Notes under the pieces: model-generated
Told to the model about the DNA's origin: nothing
Databases searched by the model: none
The model's input: only the letters and a program-made list of their open reading frames with translations
Assembly (NCBI GenBank): GCA_002633005.1
Contig: NMRA01000120.1
Coordinates: 129,056 to 193,055, forward strand
Direction: 5' to 3'
Length of the DNA stretch: 64,000 bases
DNA from: Phoronis australis
Taxonomy: Eukaryota; Phoronida; Phoronidae
Shown: positions 1 through 12,600 of the stretch, one piece after another
Position numbering within the stretch: position 1 is the stretch's first letter
Layout: the number at the start of each line of letters is the position of its first letter
Position numbers and translations under genes: made by a program

Positions 1-666
1 TGTCCACATAGTTCTGTCATTGACTAGGTGTGTCCACGTAGTTCTGTCATTGACTAGGTGTGTCCACGTAGTTCTGTCATTGACTAGGTGTGTCCACGTA
101 GTTCTGTCATTGACGATCAGGTGTGTCCACATAGTTCTGTCATTGACTAGGTGTGTTCACATAGTTCTGTCATTGACTAGGTGTGTCCACATAGTTCTGT
201 CATTGACTAGGTGTGTTCAAATAGCTCTGTCATTGACGATCAGGTGTGTCCACATAGCTCTGTCATTGACTAGGTGTGTTCACATAGTTCTGTCATTGAC
301 TAGGTGTGTTCAAATAGCTCTGTCATTGATGATCAGGTGTGTCCACATAGCTCTGTCATTGACTAGGTGTGTCCACATAGTTCTGTCATTGACTAGGTGT
401 GTCCACATAGTTCTGTCATTGACTAGGTGTGTTCACATAGTTGTGTCATTGACTAGGTGTGTCCACATACTTCTCTCATTGACTAGGTGTGTTCAAATAG
501 TTCTCTCATTGACTAGGTATGTTCAAATAGTTCTCTCGTTAACTAGGTGTGTTCAAATAGTTCTCTCATTAACTAGGTGTGTTCAAATAGTTCTCTCATT
601 AACTAGGTGTGTTCAAATAGTTCTCTCATTGACTAGGTGTGCTCACATAGTTTTATCATTGACTAG
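1..666 (+). repeat. 30-bp minisatellite (about 22 units) carrying 3' splice sites
   Basis: About 22 head-to-tail units, most 30 bp and three of 33 bp (with GATCA before the final GTG), start outside the window and stop at 666. Each unit has a pyrimidine-rich stretch (ttctgtcatt or ttctctcatt), then gactag, then GTG. The last unit's gactag is the inferred acceptor AG of the exon at 667, whose first bases are also GTG. A long open frame crosses the array because units are multiples of three; it is a by-product of periodicity and not a gene. Units near the exon differ from distal ones (ttcaaatag versus tccacatag), showing ordered divergence along the array. Confidence 0.95.
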
Positions 667-3600
667 GTGGCCTGGGGATCATCTGGTTCATTATCTGGAT
701 GTTGGTGGTGCATGACTCCCCAACTCAGCACCCCAGAATCTCAAAAGTGGAACGCGATTACATAACCTTCCACCTCACTGGTCAACTGGATGAAGACAAA
801 TCGGTATGTTGTTTCGTGTTTTATTTTGGACAAACGTCCAGTCTATTTTGTGCACAACCTGGGATGATATGGTGCTTGCGAGTCAAGCGAATCATGCCAA
901 GTCATGGTAGGGTAACACAAGGGTTGCTACTTTTCTTGCTTGTGACCTCTCTAGGAAAATGCTGCCACTGAAAATGATTGGGCGGCTACACTATGATGTT
1001 GGATTGTGTGAAAAAATGGTATAAAATTGCACGCACTAATTCTCTATTTCTTTCAAAATGTAATAAGATTAGCATTGATGTAAAACTATAACAGTCTGTA
1101 ACACCCTTTTGAGAAAAAGCATTGCTCGATGTGTTGGGCTTTCACTAAAATTTATGTCGATGTTCGTCCCATTACATATACTACACTTTTATTTGGCTTA
1201 CTCACTGTCAGTAACGGCAATGGGTTTTAACAAGCCAAGTTTTTTGCTGCAAGTTACTAGCATAATTCAGTTCACCCCAGTGTTCAGCAAGGAGGTATAT
1301 TTTAAGCTTTCTGTGCTCCATTCTGCTTTGTGATCCTCAGTAAATAATTTCATTGTTATTCTTTTGTCTGATTTCTCCTTAATATTCTATTCACCGTTTT
1401 CTGATGGCCTAGTTTACCAACTCTTGGTATAGTTATATAACATTTAGCAGGTAGTCTGGTGACTAAAGATCTCTGGTCATAGAACTTGTCAGTTACTGGA
1501 CTTGTCTCCCTTGTTTTTTTCTGTCAGTCTGGCATAGTTTAGTTCGACATTGTTTCTTTAAATTTTAAATGATTGTGGACCAAATAAAAGATTGCGTGAA
1601 ACACGAATTAAAGCATTCAAATGTTTAGTGCTGCCTTTGTGGTCATAGACAGTTTTTGGTAGATAATGCACTCCTTTGTATTATTTTCAAGTTCAGTGTA
1701 GAAGCTCTAAAGGACATGTTACCATGGTAACCGTACAAATTCCTTCTCATTCGAGCCCATCTTAAAACATAACAGAGCAAGTTCTTACTTCTTATTTCAA
1801 GTGTTCTCCACAGTTTTAGTCCATTGTGGCAAATTTTTGAGGACGTTCTGTCAACGTCCTCAGTGTGCGCTAAAGTTTTCGGTTTTGCCTTTGAAATTGA
1901 AGAGACTGATGTCAATTTTCAGAACATAACAGTACTAAGAAGTGAAATTTATACATCTGTCAAAACTGTCCTTTCCATGTCTGTCAAATTGTGTTGAGTT
2001 GATGCAATTTATCTGCTCATTCAATGGACAAACTTGGTTTTACATTTGCAATATTTTGAGTTGATTTCTCACCACCATATTCCTGTGCCGGCATGTCTGC
2101 CTTCGTGTCGTACTAACATTTAGTTCATTGAGGGTTTCAATAATTGAAATAAGGGCAATGTGGGCAGTCAAGCAATAACTAAGGCAATTCTGGACTGGTA
2201 ATATTTTATGCTGCTGGTAATCTAAGAGATGACTGGTTGTTTTAATTTGTAACTGCTCCCAGTTGTAATGAGGGTGCTAATTAAATGAAGTAACACCCGC
2301 AGATGTGACACTATCTAAAATTGTGTTAATTACTTAAGTTTTGGAATTATGACAACTGCCATGTTTGAGCTGTTTACATGGAAGTATTAAATTTTTACTC
2401 AGCACTTTAATTACTGCTTTGTAGTCTTTATCATGCCAATGCGCTTAGATCCCCGTTAGCAATTTGCTGAACTACGACAGCTGTATCTCCGTAGGCTATG
2501 GTCTCAGCTGGTAGTCTTTGGATTTACTTTGTATTTGCCAGTTAACACCCTTAGCATAATGACCATTAAAAATGTGCGTTTAATCACTTTGCTGAAAAGT
2601 AGCAATCAACAAAGCTTTCATGTTAACTGCACTAATATGAACTATACTCATCGAGTAAAGACCTTCTTAGAAGAAATTTGTTTACTTCCCGGACCTGTAT
2701 TTCAAAGAGAGTAAGCTCTTGACTGAATTCATTGTACATTTACGGAACAAAATGACAAATTTGTCGGATCCTGTCTGCATATGTTGAAGACAGTGTTATA
2801 TTTCCAACAATAGCAGGATATGCTCAGGCTGTATTGCCGCAGCTCATGAATTTGACTAATAAATGAGAACGGATGAAAATTACCCGTTTAATTAACAATG
2901 TGTTTTGATGTATTTACTAATGAATTAATGATGATATCACATTTTTACAAATGAAGCATAAAAACTCATTCATCGACAAAATTCAAAGCTACTGTATTCC
3001 CACGCATGGAATTCTTGTCAGTCTCAATTCAGTGTCTCTGTTTCTTCTATTCGGTTTTGCGACAGTACGTGAATACTAGTTAAGCAAACTTAATTATTAC
3101 AGAATTACCATGTCTGTTGGGGCTTAAATCTTTATCAAACTGCCCAGATTATCACATTTCTCATGTTTTATCTTCGGTCACAGTAGCATATTACTGAGTC
3201 GTTGACGTTGTCAGTGTTGTGCTGAAGAATATTGATTTGTTTTGTCTTAAACTTCAGTGACCGCCAGTCATTTTTTCTTTGGATTTCTTCGATTGCCTAA
3301 AATTGCAGCGTCAAACCAGTAATGCAGTAATGTTTTGTAATGTCATGCAGTTTCAGAATGAGGCTGCTGGCTCCGTCTAAATTTGGTGGACAAGACATGA
3401 ACCGAGATGTTTAAATTGGCTTGTCAATCCGTTCAATGACTGGCATGTATATTTTACCTAAATTCAAACGGATCGCAAAGAGAAACTGATGCCTTAAGAA
3501 AAGCTGCATTTACATAGTTGTTACTCTGTGCGTGCAAGCGCAGAGTACTGTTGTTCCTGGGTTTTCTTCAATTTTATTCTTATTCTTATTCTTCTTCCGA

Positions 3601-6600
3601 CCAACTTTGAGACTTAATAACTCCAAAATGGGTGCAGGCATGTTCTTTAAATTCAGCATATGATTTTTGGCAGTACATAAATTTTGGTTCGTAATATGAT
3701 CATATTCTATATTGCACTGGAAGAGGTCGTTTGGTGCAAAGGTCATGTAATTTTCAAAATACTACTTCTTTAGTTTAAAAGCCATCTTTTTGAAATTTGA
3801 TGCACAGGTATTAGTCCACAAGACAATTTAAAAAATTACTTTTCTAAGTAATCGAGTCAGCCAATCAGATAAAATAGGTCAAAGGTCATTAGGTACAAAT
3901 TAAAATTTTGAGCTAGACACTTCAAATTCACATGTATGATTGGTACATAAAATTCAATTCGAAATCCAAAGTTTCAGGTCATTTGGTGCAACCATGTGGT
4001 TATTAGGTGCATTTTCCTTCTGAAAATTTGACCTTTTCATTCACCAAGTATTCTGATATGTCAACATTTATACAACTGCAATTCTCAGCATTAAATATAC
4101 TTTTCAAGGACTTTGTAATAGTTCTACTAAAATGGATTGCAATGCACTGGATAGGGTCAATTAGTGCAAATTTCATCAACCTTTGAAAAGGTTATCTCTC
4201 CTACATTTTTCAAAGAAGTCTCTTCAATTCCAGCACATTGGTGTAAACCTACATGCCAATCAAATACCCCAATTTACTAAGCAATAGGGCCATCCAATCA
4301 GAGAAAATAGGTCAAATGTCACTGAGTGCAAACTAAGATTTTGAGCTAGACACTTCAAGTTTACGTATCTGTTTAGCAAATGCGATTGAGTTTGAATTAT
4401 AAAGTCCCAGGTCATTTAGTGCAAACATGGGGTCATTAGGTGCATTCTTCTTCTGAAATTTTGACCAATTCATTCATCTTGTATTCTGTAGTGCTTAAAG
4501 TAAGACGGCTCTGATTCTTAGCACTAACCAGGGCTCGACATAACGAGCTGCAAGTAGCGTTTGCGACCTGAAATTTGGAAACGCGAGCTGAGATATTTGT
4601 CAGCTCGTATCAAGTCGCAAAATGCGACCTGGAATTTTCAACGTATGTGAGTTTTAACACTTCTCGGCAGATACTGGGCAAATATAAAGCAACTCTAGAT
4701 AATCCCACCGTTATTTGAATGTTGCCAAATCCTAGTTCAAAAGAACACTAAGCGAGAACAGGCCTCCCTATGACTTGTAAGCAAGTCGCATGAACATGGG
4801 ATATGCAGAATTGATCTTTGACGCGTTTCATTGTCTAACATTTTCGGCCACTTTTGCAAATTTCCGGATTCGCCGAAGAAAGTTTCGAGCCACTGCATAA
4901 CTCGTGATAAAACGTCACAAAACAGCTGTGTTTCTACTAATTCTTAAGCGGTCAACTTACCAAACTTTGTGGTGGACAACTATGTTTATTTTTCGCGTAA
5001 GATGTCCTTATTACATGTACCAAATATCCACCACAATATCCCTGATATCGCACTGCGGCACTGGTCGGTCCCGTTGTTAGCGCGCAAGCGATCCCTGCAA
5101 ACAGTCGTGATTTAGAGAAGTGCGTCTACTTTTTATCGCATAAGACAGCCAAAGTGAAACTAACAACCCTATTAATCGCTAAATGACGGCCACGTCTTTA
5201 CTTTCAGTTGCCAAGAAATTCTCAAACCCCTTTACTTGTTTCTGGGGCTATGTGCGCGATATATGATTTTAGACCGGCAGCCCAGAGCACTTAGCATAGA
5301 TGAATGAGGTACCAACATCTGACCATGGGAGCATATAGATTCCACCTCAGTATGTACAGAAATGGACGTCTGCCGTTGTTTGCACTCTGGGTGTGACCCC
5401 TGGGGGCCTTACAAAGGACCCAAAAATGAGCTAGACTAGATATTGGAGGTACCGCCCAAAACTGATTGAAAACGAACAATAGTACCGCACTGAAAATTGA
5501 ATGACCCATGACAGACAAATTGCACTCTGGAATGGGTCCGGCAGAATCCAAAAAGGACCCCCCAAAAATGAGCTAGCACATACATTCGAAGTACCGCACA
5601 AAACCAATTCCATATGACTCAATACATGTCACAGATCACTAAATGCCCTGCATGAACGAACTCAATATTGCGATCTAAAATCTGTGAGTATTTAACGCTG
5701 CAGGTAAGAGCATAATCTAAACACTTTCTCGATGATCTAAAAAATCAATTTTGGCACGTAAAAATGGCGGGAAAATTTTGCGACCTGGCATTTATGAATG
5801 CGAGCTGGATTTTGAAAATGCGACCTGGGATTTTGGCTAGGTAGCAAAATGCGACCTGGCGATTTTAATAGCGTCGAGCCCTGCTAACCACACTTTTCAT
5901 CGAGTTTACATTCCTTCCCTAATCAGGGCTAATAACGCACTGGCAAGGGTCAATTAATGCAAAGGTCATCAAATTATCAACATTTATTTTCTCCTATAGT
6001 TTTATAGAATTCTTTTTCACATTAGTAAACGGGTTGTTGTCAATAACTTCCCATAACTATTCCAGCAATACGCACTCACAGAGTCCATTATTGTCACGCC
6101 GTGACAATAATCTTTCTAGTCTTAATTTGCATTTTGATTGCTATCTTAACTGTCTTTGTTAAATTCTGATTGCAATATGAAATTGCTATCTACCAGTTGC
6201 TGGTAACACCTTATTTAGCAGTTCACACCATTGTATACTCCATGATCCAAACCAGTGATATTGACAAGAGTTTCAGCAGACAATTTGACCATTTTTAGGA
6301 GAGGTCATGAAGTCTCCTGTTTAATAAGTCACAGGAAATTAGGACCTTGTCTAAAACTGAGCATTCAGCTGCCAGGGATGGGAGAGTGACTTTGTGTCGA
6401 ATCCGTAACTTCCTATGAATTTGTAGAACAGGCGAGCGTCAGTTTTCAGCCATCTTTAAAAAGGTTAATGCACAAACAGAATGCTCCCTCGATGATGTCG
6501 TGGCTTTTATTTGTGTCCTTTTGTTTGCAGAGATTCACTGCAGTGAAAGGTTTGCTATAACATTTAGTGGAATTGATGTTGAATATTTTTATAAAAAGCT

Positions 6601-9600
6601 TGGACCTCCGTAACGATTCCTAATATGCGGGCACTGTCCAGTTCTTTCTATCCTCTTCTCTTGATGATTAATATGTGGCTGATAATTCTAATATTGGAAT
6701 TTCAAGTTTCAAACAATTGCTGTCTGTTCTGGCACTGTCAGTGATAACTTTCTCACTTTTAACCCAACACATTCAACACAGATTGAGGACCTTTCTAGGC
6801 CAAAGGTACGTACCCTTACCATTCCTGTCTTCAGTATTTTGTTCATAGAACAGTGCAGTATTGTTAGTCCCTGGGTTAGCATGTGTCTATTGAAGTCATG
6901 TTGTGAGTTACAGTTCGTTTTTGTGTGTTGAGGAAGTTGATATGTACTAGACAATTCCAGTGTATGTCACCTTTGTTACAAGTAAAAATACAGTGGAATC
7001 ACTTATTTATTACAGCTGTTCTTTTTGCCGATACCGCAGTATTTTGTTCTCACTGTCAAGGTACCTAAACTACACGGTTAATGGACTCATGAACATGGCC
7101 CACAGACGCATGAAAACGACTCACGGACCTGCAAACACCGTCCACTGACTCACAAACACGGGAACGGACTCATAAAACACGATCCACGCACCCAAATACA
7201 CGGTACATGGACTCATATTCCTGAGGAAACACGGTTAACGGACCGCCAAACACAGTTTACGGACAAAATGGAGATGTCAGCTGACCCAGGAAGCCGATGA
7301 GTCCGTGACACGTGTTTGGCGGTCCGTTAACCGTGTTTCCTCGTGAATATGAGTCCGAGTCCCGTGTATTTAGATGCATGGATCGTGTTTTGTGAGTCCG
7401 TTCCCTTGTTTGTGAGTCAGTAGACGGTGCTTGCAGGTCCGTGAGTCGTGTTCATGCGTCCGTGCCCGTGTTTATGAGTCCATTGACCGTGTAGTTAAGG
7501 TACTTTGACTGTTGTTCTAAAAATAATACAAAATTTCCCTATGGTTAGAGTTTAGGTTTAGAATCTTAAAAAAATGTCCATATTTGACTAACTTGGGAAC
7601 ATCATATCTCAGAAACGGCTGATCGAATTGATATGAAGCTTACAGACACCATTCTTTATGCACTGTTTTCTAAAATATTTTGGGTTTTGTTTTTGAAATC
7701 TTCCACTTTTGCATGATGGGCTGCTATCGAAATAGTATTTTATAGTTTTTATGAAAAGAAATTTAAAACAAAATTTGCCCGAAATGAAAACGAAATAATT
7801 TAGAAAAGTGTAACAGTGATTTTGAGATTTCGTTTCGAAAATATACCAAGGGAAATTTACCCAATGTTGTTGTTTTCCTATGAATCTACTTTTCTTTTTC
7901 CTTAAATTTTACTGAGAACACGTGGTCACTTGACCCCATTAATGGCAGATTGGTACGCAGTCACAAATCAACTAACTCCACATTCTTTCAACTTTCAGTA
8001 CACAAAACAAATAATGCACTTTTATGAAGTTAAAATCTATAGCTTTGAAGATATTTAGCTAAGCACACAGACTTGTTGATACGGCCCTGCATCACCTTAG
8101 TGTTGAGGGCAATTTCACAATATTTTTGAGACAAAAGATACTGTGCTCTCATACTGCTAGGTTCATTTTGTGGGCCATTGTCGTAAAAGTTTATCGACCT
8201 TGATGTGAAAATTATTCACAGCTATTTTACAATGCTATGTTGTATTAAGACATTCAAGGATTTTACATAAATTTTATCAAAGGAAAAATACACCCTTAAT
8301 TTTGGTAACTAGGGGAGACCATGTTGTTGCCGATGCAAAGATACACTGTTGGGTCACATGGCACATTAGTTCACAACTTCTTGCCACTCTCCTCTGATTA
8401 TTACCTTTTAGTTTCTTATTGACCTGGTAAGTTTGCATTAACCAGTTTTAACTAGCATGCCATGTTCTGTCACATATTCTGTTCTAACTGATAACAACCA
8501 CTGCACATAACGCCATCTGTTGGACACAGTGGACAATGGATATCCTGGTTGGGCACTCATGACTCTGTCTTTCAAGAATTTTGTATTGTTATGTTTTATG
8601 TTCATTCAACTTTTACAAGCGAGCTCAATTGCATTTGATTCAATATATACTTGTGCTTTCACTAATCATTCATTTGTTGACAGTTTCATGCAAAACTGAT
8701 TTGTTGCTGTTATTGCCAAAAGTAACATCTTTCAGCAGTTTAAAATGTTATATTAAGAATTGTGCAATTTACAGTTTTTGAACTGATTTTTTTTTAATAT
8801 TTCGTGGGTCGGTCCGTGTATTAGTTTGTGATAAGTATATAACTAAAAACAATTTCATTTAACTTGTTTGTAATTTGATCGGGTGTTGAACTGATTTTTT
8901 CTTCATAATAACTACATTTGTTTGGTCTGGTGTAAAGTGGTGTTCCGCTCATTGAAAATCATTTGAAGTTTGAACTGTTTAACAGGCTCTGGCTGATATG
9001 TTCTATCATAGTCTTTAGTCTGCAATATTTAGTTGTCACCAATGACTTGGAGCTAAAATATTCATAGCTGCCTCTGACAGCACGCAATGGCTGTCTGTGG
9101 AAAAGCCGAAGACTGAACACATGATTGTGTTTCACTAATGACTTATTATGCCGTATTTCACAGGGGAGGATACAGGATTTTTTAAAAAGGGTCAGAACAA
9201 GGATTTTTTAAAAAGGGGGGTCCAAGTCAACAAATTGAAAATTCTAGATTTGATATCTCTAAAATCAAGGGGAAAAGGGGGTCCGGACCCCCTTGAACCC
9301 CCGGGATACACCTGTGTTTCACGTTTTGTATTTTCAGATGGCTGTTGCCTGATAATCTGCATTTAGCCATCATCTCAGAAAGCATGCTTGCGTCTGTTTT
9401 GTAGAATTTGAAAGTGCCCTGGTTGAAGATTATGACGTCTCTGCCGATGTGGGCTATCATCGCAAGTAACGTGACATCCGACTGGGGAGCCTACACGTTC
9501 CTCACAAACATACCAAGCTACATGAATGATGTACTTAAGTTCAACATCAAATCGGTGAGTCACGGATGTGAACAAGCCATCCACATGCTGTCTGGGGTGG

Positions 9601-12600
9601 AGTATGGTTCAGTTTCTTCAGTTGGAATGATGGAGGTGTAAGGTTTTATGCTGTCAATTTCTCAACAGAAATAAGTGAAAAGAAAATTTCTTCATGATCA
9701 CTAAGGGTTTTACCCTGAATGAGTAACCATAAAAATATGTTGACTTTGAGTGTTGGGAGAAAATTTAATAAGCATTTTGAAAAATGAGAAATAGTTTTTT
9801 GCAAATTAGAAGAATGTTTTTGGTGACATCAACCTTTAATTGCGATGAAGAATCTTTTTAGTGACATCAACCTGACCAAAATAAGCTTTCAAACTGCACT
9901 GAATGGCTGAGAAGCTGTTCAGTTTTGTTAGTTGCTGGATTAGCTTAGTTCTGCACCATCTGGATTCTGCAATATTTTAAGTTTCAGTAGAGTGCTCTTG
10001 GGATCCTACCTTGTCAGAGTCGGGGACATCACATGTCTGTTATTAATTATGTACTTATACATTGTTTAGATAAACATTATTTTTAACTATAAAATGCCAG
10101 TAGATTCTCAATAATTCAGGAGTGATTTTTTTGGCTAAATTTTGTCACTTGAACAAGATATAACCACAATTAAGTATTTCTTCGTGTTCAAGTACTGTAC
10201 CATAGTCACCACCAGACAATGTTTTGAAAAATTGTGGGTGTTCACAACGATGTTACATGCCCTTGAAAATGTGGAATCTCGAAAAGTATTCTGGTGAGAT
10301 TTTACCGTGTGTACAATTCAATTATGTAACATTGACAAGCTAGCGTATCTGTCATTATTTTTATTTTTCATTGGAATTCTGTCATGACTTCGTTTCAAAT
10401 AGACACATGGGTCACGTACAGAAAAAGTAAGTCAAATACTGAAACTTGCTTACTTGAGTTAGCGACGTTGTATCCGTCTCTCATGGACTTCAGCTTGGCT
10501 AACGATGTTGTTATTGTTCTGGCGTTTTAACCTGACGATGTGGCATCAAGGTCAGGACACTATCCCATATTTGTGTCAGTTGGAACCTTAATCCACCTTG
10601 TTTATTCAGACAGGGACGCTTCATGCAAATTCCAGTATTTGACGTGATTTTTCTGTATTTTGTTACCTCAACTTTATGTCTCAAAACTTTCTTGCTTTTA
10701 GTATTTACGCGGGTCATGTTTTTTGTTAACAGAACGGTCTTTTCTCTGCCTTGCCTTACATTGGACTATGGGCAATGATCACGGGCTCGGGTATTGTTGC
10801 GGACAAGATTAGAGAACGTCGATGGTTGAATACTGCTAAGACCCGGAAACTGTTCAACACTATTGGTAAGTTAGCCTTAGCACCTACCTCAAACTGCCTC
10901 TAAGCCTGGCCTACTCCTGGATTCTAAGTGTTCAGTGTCAGGTAAGAATATCAAAGATTATGTAACACAAGGTGACTCATTTGGCCTCAAAAGAATTCTT
11001 GTTCTCATGAACTGTGCACTGAAGACACATAAGTAGCTATGAAACGAAAAGTTTCTTCAAATTAGAACAGCATGGCGGAACCGTAAAATTCTGTTTTATC
11101 AAGATTTTCAACAAAAGTAAACAAGAAGTAATTTTTTTCGGTTAATTGAAAACTTCATATAGTACAGCTGTCATCAACAAACGCACATTGCAGTTTTGAA
11201 CATTTTTGGTTCGACTGTAGCTTTGTTTGATTTTGATGAAATTTTACCATGGTATTAGAAAAGTGATTCAATGTTTGCCGTAACTGATCATTTTCTGTGT
11301 AAGTGAACATGGTCAAGAACAAATTACCCTTGCTTGTTTTAGGTCAGGCCATTCCAGCAGTTCTGCTTATCGGTATGGGCTTCATGGATTGTAGCCAGGC
11401 GTACGGCGCATTGGCGATGTTGACTTTAGGTGTTGCAACAACAGGTGCAGTCTACAGTAGTTACACAGTCAACCACGTGGACCTTGCACCGCAGTACGCA
11501 GGCATCTTGTTTGGAATCTCCAACAGTATTGCCTCCGTCACCGGCTTCTTAGCGCCGTACGTTATTGGGCAGATCACAAAGGAGGGGGTAAGGAGAATCG
11601 TGGCGTGTATGTTTTCGTTTTTTACATTGGTTGGATTGCTTGAAGCGGGTATTTGGATGATCTAAGGACTCGATTTAACGCGTTTGGCAGTTTGAAATTT
11701 GGACTAATTCCCAGCATTTATTACTGAAATTCACTTAAGATATCCTAGAAACTATTAAATGTTGCCATGGGCATCAAAATAGGGGGTGGGGGTTATTTTC
11801 TTGTGACGTGTTGGGCAGTGTAGGGGGTTGGGAAAATGGTTACCCAGACATAACCAAATAGTGACATGTTGCCAGAAATTTGATATACCCTTCCCACCCA
11901 AGTTGATACTCGAGATTGCAAAATACCAAGCCCTGCTCCCGAGGAGCTCCCATGGGTTACTGTGGCACGGTCCTTGCTCACCTGAGGGGAAAGGTGCCTC
12001 TGCCCCTCGGTCACCAACAATACCGCCTCTCGGTCACCACCCTTCTTCAACAATGTCTAATGTTGGGATTTTTTTAATCATTGGAAGGACGGGACTGATA
12101 TTTGGCCCCAAAATTAAGGCATCGAGGCTCCTGCTGTGAACTTCAAAATTCATGCCTAGGTTCTAAAGCCATGATAATTTTGAATTATTTATTTTGACTA
12201 AATATTGGGTCAGATCTAAAAAGTATGAAAACCGTAACATGTAATAAATTTATGCTTATAGTTATATATTAATGACTTGAGCTAGAACAGCGAGAACAGC
12301 GTCATTTTTTGGTAAAGTCGTCGAGAAAGAATGCACTTATTTGTAAAATTAAAATGTATTTTTTATGAAAAAGTTGATTATTCTGAAACATTTTTGGTTG
12401 CTTTTTCTGATGTTTTGGGTCACGTCTAACTCTGTGTATTGAAATGTTACACATTTTATACTTGGAAAAACAATATTAATCTATTCTACCTTTTATGTAT
12501 CAGTCATGTGACCGTATTATTGGCTGGCAGCCATAACTAGACATAAGATTAGTGCTGGTTTGCTTTTGATGTAGGAATGCATTTATGATTAGAAACGTTG

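Larger units (their letters stand above)
804..9404 (+). other. SLC17 intron (8.6 kb) with nested repeats
   Basis: No exon was recognised here; the open frames are short and unconvincing. From 804 to about 3500 the sequence is AT-rich and holds no clear feature. It then contains a composite repeat block (3521-6119) that hosts a DNA transposon (4529-5883), a palindrome (7055-7509), one copy of a dispersed ~500-bp repeat (7565-8090) and a transposon remnant rich in G-runs (9165-9305). Confidence 0.7.

Noticed and set aside
1-666. CRISPR-like array
   Set aside because: Direct repeats have no unique spacers, and the context is a eukaryotic intron.
20-715. 231-codon open frame with a repeating RCVHIVLSLT peptide
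   Set aside because: The unit length is a multiple of three, so one frame stays open by chance. The frame does not continue into the SLC17 exon frame, and the array is intronic.
9408-9641. Open frame continuing past the SLC17 exon at 9554
   Set aside because: GTGAGT follows codon 9552-9554 and the transporter sequence resumes in phase at 10733, so the remainder is intron.
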